NCBI RefSeq assembly: GCF_910578895.1 | Contig: NZ_CAJTSC010000044.1 | Span: 1-24,427 of the forward strand | DNA from: an uncultured Bacteroides sp. | GTDB lineage: Bacteria; Bacteroidota; Bacteroidia; Bacteroidales; Bacteroidaceae | DNA: 24,427 nt | Direction of reading: 5' to 3' | Shown: piece by piece, positions 8,133-15,205 of the stretch | Position numbering within the stretch: the first letter of the stretch is position 1 | Layout: each line of letters begins with the position of its first letter | Position numbers and translations under genes: made by a program | Notes under the pieces: generated by a model | What the model saw: the letters and a program-made list of their open reading frames with translations, nothing else | Told to the model about the DNA's origin: nothing | The model's database searches: none

Positions 8133-9422
8133 ATGAAAAAAATATCTTACCTATTTCTTCTGCTGGCTGGATTTTGGCTGGCAGGATGCGATGATGCTTC
8201 AAACGCTTCGCTTATTCCTGAGATAATCCCTACCGAAGAAGGAGCAGATACCTACGTGATGAAAGGTTACAATGCTGCAAGCGATGGTTTTAATGTTTAT
8301 AAACCTCAAGCCATAGGCAAGTCTTTTTATATCAAGTCCCAAGCCTTCACCGGTCGTAACTATGCTTTTGCCCCTGTTGCCGGTGAGTCGCTTAAGGAAC
8401 TTACTGCTGTTCCGTCTGCCGAAGCTTTTGTTGAAAATGCCGAAGTGAAGCCTGCCACCTGCTATTGGGTACGCTTCAACCGTTACAACCACTATCAGAT
8501 GGGTAAGCTCCGCGTGGCATACATCAATGGCAATGAAGTAGGCATCGAATATGTGGCAGCTGATGATGTAGATGTGGACAACGCCAATACTGCCGATGGC
8601 AATAAAGCTGACAACCTCGAGATCCCTGCCCTTAATCCTGCCAACCAGTATATCGAATACTACGCTGCCGCGTCTGACGCGGCGGATGCCGGACAGGTGC
8701 TCAACTTCTCGTTGGAGTATATCGCTGACAAGAAACATTCGGCATGGGTGGCATTCAGTTTCGACCCCGTCACTGCGCAGGACAATACCAGTCGTAATAC
8801 TACATGGAATCAGGACGACCCCAACATTGACAACAGTGTGGAGGTAACCGAAGATATGCACAAGAGTGACGGTTACGACAAGGGACACCTCTGTGCCAGC
8901 GAAGACCGCGTGTACAGCGTGAGTGCCAATAAGCAGACGTTTTACTACAGTAATATCTCGCCGCAGATAGGTAGCTTCAACCAAAAGTACTGGGCGGCAC
9001 TTGAGAAAAAGGTACAGGCTTGGGGACGTTCCACTATTGCCGGCACATACGATAAACTGTATGTGGTGAAGGGCGGAACCACCGACCGTTTGCTCACCAA
9101 CTTCACAGGCGTGCAGAAAGCCAACGACGGGCTTTATCCCACTACCAATGCTGCCGGACTGACTCCCGGCGGACTGATTTGCCCCGGCTATTACTACATG
9201 GCCCTGTTGAGCGAGAAGGATGGCGAGTATCATGCCATTGCCTTTATGGTTCCTCACTCGGAGTTACTGCCTCAAAATCCGGCTAAAAAGGATTTCATGG
9301 TTTATGCCATTTCCATAAAGGATTTGGAGTACGAAACAGGCATTGACTTCTTCTGCAATCTGCCCAATGAAGTGGAGAGAAAAGTTGAAGCTGCTTACAG
9401 TGAAGAAGACTGGGCTTGGTAA
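8133..9422 (+). CDS. DNA/RNA non-specific endonuclease, lipoprotein
   Basis: This 429-residue protein is a His-Me-finger nuclease of the NUC1/Serratia type, which cuts DNA and RNA with a divalent metal. The signal peptide ends in the lipobox LAGC followed by DDASN, so it should be anchored in the envelope, perhaps at the surface. An N-terminal region of unknown function (about 30-190) precedes the nuclease domain. The domain carries the DRGH-like motif as DKGH at 249-252 (H252 is the general base by analogy), and N283 in FNQKYW fits the metal-binding Asn. The start is at ATGAAAAAA because it begins the signal peptide; a GTG at 8100 would add 11 residues before it. It probably feeds the receptor/lipoprotein pair upstream, although a hairpin separates them and I see no clear promoter of its own. 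Confidence 0.9.
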   Translation: MKKISYLFLLLAGFWLAGCDDASNASLIPEIIPTEEGADTYVMKGYNAASDGFNVYKPQAIGKSFYIKSQAFTGRNYAFAPVAGESLKELTAVPSAEAFVENAEVKPATCYWVRFNRYNHYQMGKLRVAYINGNEVGIEYVAADDVDVDNANTADGNKADNLEIPALNPANQYIEYYAAASDAADAGQVLNFSLEYIADKKHSAWVAFSFDPVTAQDNTSRNTTWNQDDPNIDNSVEVTEDMHKSDGYDKGHLCASEDRVYSVSANKQTFYYSNISPQIGSFNQKYWAALEKKVQAWGRSTIAGTYDKLYVVKGGTTDRLLTNFTGVQKANDGLYPTTNAAGLTPGGLICPGYYYMALLSEKDGEYHAIAFMVPHSELLPQNPAKKDFMVYAISIKDLEYETGIDFFCNLPNEVERKVEAAYSEEDWAW

Positions 9423-9460
9423 ACAAGTTCTGTTTGCTTTTAGAATAGCTGACAAATGGA

Positions 9461-9498
9461 GAAGGCATCCTCAAAAAGGATGCCTTCTTTCTGTTTTT
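9461..9498 (+). terminator. Intrinsic terminator after the nuclease gene
   Basis: A perfect 11-bp stem (GAAGGCATCCT 9461-9471, AGGATGCCTTC 9477-9487) with a 5-base loop is followed by TTTCTGTTTTT. It closes the receptor/lipoprotein/nuclease region. Confidence 0.92.
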
Positions 9499-9548
9499 AA
9501 ACAATAAATCGCACTTTTTACTGAACCTTGCTTGCCGCATATCACCCG

Positions 9549-9598
9549 AAAACTATCAAAAAAGGGGGTAAAATCTGTCAAATGATAGTTTTTACCCC
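9549..9598. repeat. Two crossed inverted repeats upstream of the ECF sigma gene
   Basis: AAAACTATCA (9549-9558) is the inverse of TGATAGTTTT (9583-9592). GGGGTAAAA (9565-9573) is the inverse of TTTTACCCC (9590-9598). The two pairings cross each other, so in RNA they would be alternatives or a pseudoknot; in DNA they could be a composite protein-binding site. The region is 101 bases before the sigma ATG. No gene is evident in 9499-9698. Confidence 0.6.
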
Positions 9599-9698
9599 AA
9601 AGAATACCTGTATTTCATCCCTCGACACCTGAAAACTTCCGTATACTTGCACTCACTAAACGAAATGAATATTAACCATTTAAAAGAATTAGCAAAGT

Positions 9699-10202
9699 AT
9701 GAATACCTACAGTTTTAGAAAAGATTTACTTGCAGTGCAAGAAGAACTGCTTCGCTTTGCATACAAATTGACGGCCAATCGGGAAGAAGCGAATGATTTG
9801 TTGCAGGAGACCTCTCTTAAAGCCTTGGACAATGAGGATAAATATCAACCCGACACCAATTTTAAAGGTTGGATGTATACTATTATGCGCAACATCTTTA
9901 TAAATAATTACCGGAAGATAGTTCGCGAACAGACTTTCGTGGACCAGACTGATAATTTGTATCATTTGAATATGCCGCAGGAATCCGGTTTCGCCAATAC
10001 CGAAAGCGCATACGACCTGAAGGAGATGCACCGCATCGTCAATTCATTGCCGCGCGACTATAAAGTACCTTTTTCCATGCATGTTTCCGGATTTAAATAT
10101 CGTGAGATTGCCGAACGCCTCGGATTACCTCTCGGCACGGTGAAGAGCCGTATCTTCTTTACAAGGCAGAAGTTGCAGGAAGAATTGAAGGATTTTGTCT
10201 AA
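9699..10202 (+). CDS. ECF-type RNA polymerase sigma factor
   Basis: This 167-residue cytoplasmic sigma-70 family protein has only regions 2 and 4. Region 2 spans about 12-80 and includes EEANDLLQETSLKAL and FKGWMYTIMRN. Region 4 spans about 107-162 and carries the helix-turn-helix YREIAERLGLPLGTVKSRI. It directs polymerase to a set of alternative promoters. No anti-sigma gene lies beside it: upstream is the nuclease terminator and downstream a carboxyltransferase gene. Control may therefore be transcriptional, perhaps through the crossed repeats at 9549-9598. TATACTTG at 9642-9649 is a near -7 match. I see no clear terminator in 10203-10336, so some readthrough into the next gene is possible. 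Its regulon cannot be told from the sequence. Confidence 0.93.
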   Translation: MNTYSFRKDLLAVQEELLRFAYKLTANREEANDLLQETSLKALDNEDKYQPDTNFKGWMYTIMRNIFINNYRKIVREQTFVDQTDNLYHLNMPQESGFANTESAYDLKEMHRIVNSLPRDYKVPFSMHVSGFKYREIAERLGLPLGTVKSRIFFTRQKLQEELKDFV

Positions 10203-10310
10203 ACGCCTGCTTAAATGTTCTTCGAAAAGTGCTGAACAAAAAAATATCCGGTCCTGAACTTTACGAAATGATATAAAACATATCTTTTGAACGAATAATT
10301 ATAGGTGTTT

Positions 10311-10344
10311 TTTGACTAAATGTCAGAATAATCTTTTATATTTG
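10311..10344 (+). promoter_or_regulatory. Promoter of the carboxyltransferase gene
   Basis: TTTG (10311-10314) is followed after 22 bases by TATATTTG (10337-10344), an exact -7 match with a spacer one base over the usual range. The -7 element lies 47 bases before the ATG at 10392. Confidence 0.65.
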
Positions 10345-10391
10345 TGTAAATCAAGTTAACCGATTGATCAAATAGTTAATGACCTATTACA

Positions 10392-12167
10392 ATGAAAAAG
10401 GAAATCAAATTCAGTCTTGTTTACCGTGACATGTGGCAGTCATCCGGTAAATACCAACCGAGAGTGGACCAGTTGGTGCGTATCGCGCCGTTGATAATCG
10501 AAATGGGTTGTTTTGCCCGTGTCGAGACCAATGGCGGAGCTTTCGAGCAAGTGAACCTTCTCTATGGTGAGAACCCGAACAAGGCAGTCCGTGCCTTTAC
10601 CCAACCTTTCAATGACGCGGGTATACAGACTCACATGCTCGACCGCGGACTGAATGCGTTACGCATGTATCCCGTGCCTGCCGATGTGCGCCGCTTGATG
10701 TACAAGGTGAAGCATGCGCAGGGTGTGGACATCACCCGTATTTTTTGCGGACTGAATGAAACGCGGAACATCATTCCCTCCATCCGCTATGCGCTTGAGG
10801 CAGGCATGACGCCGCAGGCGACACTCTGTATCACCCATTCGCCCGTACATACGGTAGAGTACTATGCGCAAATCGCCGATGAACTTATCGAAGCGGGAGC
10901 ACCCGAAATCTGTTTGAAAGATATGGCGGGTATAGGCCGTCCGGGCATGCTGGGCGAGTTGACGAAAGCTATCAAGGAGAAACATCCCGGTGTGCTGATA
11001 CAGTATCACGGGCATAGCGGTCCGGGGCTTTCAATGGCTTCCATCCTTGAGGTGTGCGAAAACGGTGCCGACATCATAGACGTTGCCATGGAACCCATGT
11101 CGTGGGGAAAGGTGCATCCGGACGTTATCTCCGTGCAGGCGATGTTGCGTGACAAGGGTTTCCAAGTGCCCGACATCAACATGAAAGCCTATATGAAAGC
11201 GCGTGCCATGACACAGGAATTCATAGACGATTTTCTTGGTTACTTTATGGACCCCACCAACAAGCATACGTCATCGCTACTTTTGAAGTGTGGGCTCCCG
11301 GGCGGTATGATGGGCTCCATGATGGCGGACCTGAAAGGCGTGCATGCCGGTATCAACATGATACTGAAAGGCAAGAACCAACCCGAACTCAGTATAGACG
11401 ACCTGCTGGTGATGCTCTTTGATGAAGTGGAATACGTATGGCCTAAGTTGGGCTATCCGCCTTTGGTGACTCCCTTCAGCCAGTATGTCAAGAACGTGGC
11501 ATTGATGAACGTGATGCAGTTGGTGAAGGGGGAAGAGCGTTGGACAATGATTGATAATCATACCTGGGACATGATTTTGGGCAAGAGCGGTCGCCTGCCG
11601 GGCGGGCTGGCCCCCGAAATCGTAGAACTTGCCAAATCCAAAGGTTACGAGTTTGTAGACGCAGATCCGCAGTCCAATTATCCGGACGCTTTGGATGAAT
11701 ATCGCAAGGAGATGGACGAGAACGGCTGGGAATATGGTGAAGATGACGAGGAACTCTTCGAACTTGCCATGCACGACCGCCAATACCGTGACTACAAGTC
11801 GGGTGTCGCCAAGAAACGTTTCCGTGACGAACTGGAACGTGCTAAAGATGCTTCTATGGCAAAGAGCGGGTATTCGGAAGAGGAGATAAAGAAGTTGAAA
11901 CGTGCCAAGGCGGATCCTATCATCGCTCCGTCCAAAGGGCAGGTGCTTTGGGAAGTTTCCGTGGAAGGTCCGTCCGCAGCACCGTTCATCGGACGTAAAT
12001 ATCAGCACGATGAAGTGTTCTGCTATCTCTCCACGCCGTGGGGCGAGTACGAAAAGGTAATGACCGGATTTACCGGCCGTGTTGTCGAAGTATGTGCCCA
12101 ACAAGGTGCCAATGTCAATAAGGGAGAGGTGATAGCCTATATTCAGCGGAGTGATATCTTTGCGTGA
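10392..12167 (+). CDS. Pyruvate carboxylase subunit B / oxaloacetate decarboxylase alpha-like protein
   Basis: This 591-residue cytoplasmic protein has an HMGL-like TIM-barrel carboxyltransferase domain (about 5-280), a PYC_OADA conserved domain (about 290-460) and a C-terminal biotinyl-like domain (about 515-591). Family members transfer CO2 between biotin and pyruvate/oxaloacetate. Metal-site features are visible: D13 in RDMWQ, K176 in CLKDMAG (the carbamylated Lys by analogy), and H206 and H208 in YHGHSG. Two differences stand out. The usual RDAHQS-like motif reads RDMWQS, and the C-terminal domain reads TPWGEYEKVMTGFTGRV where AMKM normally presents the biotin lysine, so no acceptor lysine is evident. 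No biotin carboxylase, OadB or OadG gene is nearby. It may need a separate biotin carrier or do another reaction; the common annotation is pyruvate carboxylase subunit B. Confidence 0.85.
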   Translation: MKKEIKFSLVYRDMWQSSGKYQPRVDQLVRIAPLIIEMGCFARVETNGGAFEQVNLLYGENPNKAVRAFTQPFNDAGIQTHMLDRGLNALRMYPVPADVRRLMYKVKHAQGVDITRIFCGLNETRNIIPSIRYALEAGMTPQATLCITHSPVHTVEYYAQIADELIEAGAPEICLKDMAGIGRPGMLGELTKAIKEKHPGVLIQYHGHSGPGLSMASILEVCENGADIIDVAMEPMSWGKVHPDVISVQAMLRDKGFQVPDINMKAYMKARAMTQEFIDDFLGYFMDPTNKHTSSLLLKCGLPGGMMGSMMADLKGVHAGINMILKGKNQPELSIDDLLVMLFDEVEYVWPKLGYPPLVTPFSQYVKNVALMNVMQLVKGEERWTMIDNHTWDMILGKSGRLPGGLAPEIVELAKSKGYEFVDADPQSNYPDALDEYRKEMDENGWEYGEDDEELFELAMHDRQYRDYKSGVAKKRFRDELERAKDASMAKSGYSEEEIKKLKRAKADPIIAPSKGQVLWEVSVEGPSAAPFIGRKYQHDEVFCYLSTPWGEYEKVMTGFTGRVVEVCAQQGANVNKGEVIAYIQRSDIFA

Positions 12168-12177
12168 AAATCTTTGT

Positions 12178-12267
12178 GAATTATGAATTTTGAATGGGGG
12201 GACGCTGTGACAGAGTTTACGGAAAACAACAGGCGTAATTCAAAATTCATAATTCATAATTCAAAAT
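12178..12267. repeat. Palindromic AT-rich intergenic repeat, copy 1
   Basis: GAATTATGAATTTTGAAT (12178-12195) is perfectly inverted at 12238-12255, and another half-copy continues to about 12268. The arms enclose a GC-richer 42-base loop. The element fills the gap between the convergent carboxyltransferase and BamA-like genes and might act as a bidirectional transcript end. A 24-base stretch from 12179 recurs exactly from 19199 in copy 4. Confidence 0.85.
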
Positions 12268-12270
12268 TCC

Positions 12271-13473
12271 TCAAAACGCTTCCGTCATATTAAAATAAAA
12301 GAGTGTTTGTTTGTTTACCGTGTTCTTGCCCAAATCGAGACGTACGTTCATACGCGGCTGGACTTCGATACGCAGGCCTACGCCATAATTAGGCAGCACC
12401 CCTTCAATCTTTCCCATGGTAGGACCCATGAAGCCGCATCCCGTCCAGGCTACAAAGCCAATGTGGTGCAACAGGCGTTTCATCCAGTTGCCGCGGTCGG
12501 TGTTTATCATCTGGCGGTATTCTGCCATGACGACGTGCGAGGATTTGTCACGGTATTGCCCCATGTAGTAGCCGCGCAGGTCGAAAGGAGTACCTGTCAG
12601 CGAATATTGGGTGAGGGGGACGTTGCCGAATACGTTCTTGGTTTGTGCGGTCCAGGCGAATACCTTACGGTTGCCTACGGATTTGTATTGACGATAGTCC
12701 AACTCCAGACGGTAGAAGTTCTTGTCGCTACCGAATGCCTTGCTGTACATCATTCCCCGAAAATCCAGGTACATGCCTTTGTAGGCGTTTGCGGGAAGGT
12801 CACGGCTGTCGTATGTCAAGAGGAAGCCCAGCCCGGAGTTGAAATTCTTGTATCCGTCGGGTGTGCCTCCGGCTGCCATGTAGTCGGGTTCTTCAATGAG
12901 ATATCTGGCAGGGTCGGTTATCCTGTCGTAATTGATGTCTACCTGCGGACCGGCAAAAATATTACTTTCGCCCAATCGGAACAGGAACCACGGATTGATT
13001 TGTATACCGCTGTAACGGTATTTGCTGGTGCTGTCGCTGCGGATATAATTCTTATTCGTACTGTAACCGATGCCGTAGAAGTTATCTTCCGTATTCTTGT
13101 AGACGAATTTTCCGAAGATGCGGAAGCGGTCGCCTTTGAAGAAAAGTTGCGGCTTTACCATCAAGTTGATTCCACCTTTGAACATATAGGCTATGGACAT
13201 GGGCAACACCGAACGCAACTGCGTGGTGTCACTGGGATTCATACGGAAAGTCATCAGGGCGCTTCCGCCTACCAGCGCACCGAAGTCAGGTGTATAGCTA
13301 GGACCACCTAATATGTTGTAATGGAAATTTCTGCGTGCCACCTTTTGTCTGCGCAATTCTTTCTTGCTCAGTGTGTGAGCAGTGTCGTTGGAGACTGCGA
13401 CAGGCTGTTCTTGTGCCGAAACTGCAATTGTCGCCAGTATCAGAGTAAATATACTCAGTATATATCTTTTCAT
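12271..13473 (-). CDS. BamA/TamA-like outer-membrane barrel protein (surface antigen family)
   Basis: This 400-residue outer-membrane protein has a type I signal peptide (MKRYILSIFTLILATIAVSA, then QEQ). A short charged segment (KKELRRQKVARR) follows, then a barrel with alternating amphipathic strands such as INPWFLFRLGE and GLGFLLTYDSRD. The RGYYMGQYRDK stretch looks like the RGY/RGF-type loop motif of Omp85 barrels, and the protein ends in F. No POTRA repeats precede the barrel, so it is unlikely to be the essential BamA; the cargo or role is unknown. The start ATG at 13473 is chosen because it begins the signal peptide; the longer frame would add MQSYSYD. It is divergent from the peptidase gene, and a near-match -7 (TTCCTTTG, minus strand, plus 13499-13492) sits just upstream. 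Confidence 0.85.
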   Translation of the reverse strand: MKRYILSIFTLILATIAVSAQEQPVAVSNDTAHTLSKKELRRQKVARRNFHYNILGGPSYTPDFGALVGGSALMTFRMNPSDTTQLRSVLPMSIAYMFKGGINLMVKPQLFFKGDRFRIFGKFVYKNTEDNFYGIGYSTNKNYIRSDSTSKYRYSGIQINPWFLFRLGESNIFAGPQVDINYDRITDPARYLIEEPDYMAAGGTPDGYKNFNSGLGFLLTYDSRDLPANAYKGMYLDFRGMMYSKAFGSDKNFYRLELDYRQYKSVGNRKVFAWTAQTKNVFGNVPLTQYSLTGTPFDLRGYYMGQYRDKSSHVVMAEYRQMINTDRGNWMKRLLHHIGFVAWTGCGFMGPTMGKIEGVLPNYGVGLRIEVQPRMNVRLDLGKNTVNKQTLFYFNMTEAF

Positions 13474-13577
13474 ATCGTACGAATATGACTGCAAAGGAAA
13501 CTATTTTATTTGAATAGGTTCTGAGTGGAATAGATAATAAATCTAAAACAGGACACTAAAATTATCAAAAAAGACAT

Positions 13578-13585
13578 TACATTTG
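13578..13585 (+). promoter_or_regulatory. -7 element of the C1 peptidase gene
   Basis: TACATTTG matches TAnnTTTG exactly and is 68 bases before the ATG at 13654. A -33 TTTG is not obvious at the expected spacing. Confidence 0.5.
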
Positions 13586-13653
13586 TCTTTCCGTTGTTTC
13601 GGGCGGCGGAAAATGTTCTGAACATACATAATACACATAAATATATATTTGAA

Positions 13654-15054
13654 ATGAATAAACGTATTTTATCCGTAATTGTTTTCGCCGCTGCGCTGCT
13701 TTCGATGCAGGCACAGGACGGAAAGGGCGGGATAAACCCCGTCATGCTCCAACAAATCCGACAAAGTTATCAGGGTACTCCTTCCGACAAGGCACTGCGC
13801 AATGCCATTGGCAACAATGACATCCGGAAATTGGCGCTCAACCAGGAGAATATGCAGGGCATGGATACCCACTTCTCCATTAAGGTAAATTCCCAAGGCA
13901 TCACCGACCAGAAGTCGTCCGGCCGTTGCTGGCTCTTCACGGGGCTGAACGTGATGCGTGCCAAGACGCTTGCGCATTATGGTTTCCAATCCTTCGAATT
14001 CTCGGAAACATATCCTTTCTTTTGGGACCAGTTGGAGAAGTCCAACCTTTTCCTGCAAGGCATCATCGACACTGCCGGAAAACCGCTCGAAGACCAGACC
14101 GTGGAATGGCTTCTGAAGCATCCGTTAAGTGATGGCGGTACCTTTACCGGCGTGGCGGATATCGTCTCGAAATACGGTCTTGTGCCCAAATGCGCCATGC
14201 CTGAGACCAATAGTAGCGAGAATACCGCCCGCATGGCAAATCTCATTTCCCTGAAGCTGAAAGAGTATGCCCTTCAACTTCGCGACCTTGCTGCCCAAGG
14301 CGCCAAACCTGCCGCTTTGGAGAAAGAGAAAACCACCATGCTCGGTACCATCTACCGCATGCTGGTGTTGAATTTAGGGGTGCCGCCTACGGAGTTCGAC
14401 TATGTGCGTACCGATGCCCAGGGCAATCCGGTGGAGACGGAGCATCATACTCCGCTGTCTTTCCTTGCAAAATACGGCGACCCGCAACTGCTCACCAACT
14501 ATGTGATGCTGATGAACGATCCCAGCCGCGAGTATTATAAATGTTATGAGATAGACTATGACCGCCACCGTTATGACGGTAAGAACTGGACATACGTCAA
14601 CCTGCCTGTAGAGGACATCAAGCAGATGGCTATAACTTCGTTGAAGGACAGCACCATGATGTATTTCTCTTGCGATGTGGGCAAATTCCTGAACTCGGCA
14701 CGCGGTTTGCTTGATGTAAAGAACTATGACTACGAATCGCTTATGGGTACTACCTTCGGAATGGACAAGAAACAACGCATCCAAACCTTTTCCAGCGGTT
14801 CTTCTCATGCCATGACGCTGATGGCAGTAGACTTGGACAAAAATGGCAACCCCGTCAAGTGGATGGTTGAAAACAGTTGGGGTGCCGACAGCGGTTATAA
14901 AGGCCACCTTATCATGACAGACGAGTGGTTCGACGAATATATGTTCCGCCTGGTAGTGGAGACCAAATACGTCCCTGCCAAGATTATGGAAATTCTCAAA
15001 CAAAAACCTGTCCGCCTGCCGGCGTGGGATCCGATGTTTGCGGAAGAGCGGTGA
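13654..15054 (+). CDS. C1B family cysteine peptidase (bleomycin hydrolase/PepC-like), exported
   Basis: This 466-residue papain-fold aminopeptidase-type enzyme carries all three catalytic positions: C92 in SSGRCWLF, H385 in SSHAMTLMA and N407 in VENSWG. Family members trim peptides from the N-terminus and hydrolyse bleomycin. The typical enzyme is cytosolic, but here MNKRILSVIVFAAALLSMQA-Q is a clear signal peptide, so it should act in the periplasm or outside and help peptide nutrition. ATG 13654 is chosen because it starts the signal peptide; an upstream ATG at 13594 would bury it behind 20 polar residues. It is transcribed alone, with a promoter-like element upstream and a strong terminator downstream. 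Confidence 0.92.
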   Translation: MNKRILSVIVFAAALLSMQAQDGKGGINPVMLQQIRQSYQGTPSDKALRNAIGNNDIRKLALNQENMQGMDTHFSIKVNSQGITDQKSSGRCWLFTGLNVMRAKTLAHYGFQSFEFSETYPFFWDQLEKSNLFLQGIIDTAGKPLEDQTVEWLLKHPLSDGGTFTGVADIVSKYGLVPKCAMPETNSSENTARMANLISLKLKEYALQLRDLAAQGAKPAALEKEKTTMLGTIYRMLVLNLGVPPTEFDYVRTDAQGNPVETEHHTPLSFLAKYGDPQLLTNYVMLMNDPSREYYKCYEIDYDRHRYDGKNWTYVNLPVEDIKQMAITSLKDSTMMYFSCDVGKFLNSARGLLDVKNYDYESLMGTTFGMDKKQRIQTFSSGSSHAMTLMAVDLDKNGNPVKWMVENSWGADSGYKGHLIMTDEWFDEYMFRLVVETKYVPAKIMEILKQKPVRLPAWDPMFAEER

Positions 15055-15093
15055 GGGAGATAACAAGGGAGTGTTATCCCCGTGTTCGTTAAC

Positions 15094-15135
15094 GAAAGGA
15101 ATTACGGAAATTTCTCCGTAATTCCTTTCTTTTTT
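15094..15135 (+). terminator. Intrinsic terminator after the C1 peptidase gene
   Basis: A perfect 15-bp stem (GAAAGGAATTACGGA 15094-15108, TCCGTAATTCCTTTC 15115-15129) with a 6-base loop is followed by six T's. Confidence 0.95.
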
Positions 15136-15160
15136 ACTCTTAATTCACATTCTTTTTTGC

Positions 15161-15168
15161 TACTTTTG
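15161..15168 (+). promoter_or_regulatory. -7 element of the nqr operon
   Basis: TACTTTTG matches TAnnTTTG exactly and lies 37 bases before the nqrA ATG and just after the upstream terminator. No good -33 TTTG is seen. Confidence 0.55.
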
Positions 15169-15205
15169 CGGTCAAATTAATGAAACCATTATTTTATATA
15201 AACGC

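Noticed and set aside
12307..13311. 334-residue plus-strand frame opposite the BamA-like gene
   Set aside because: The minus-strand protein has a signal peptide and barrel pattern; the plus-strand frame has neither and starts near a repeat.
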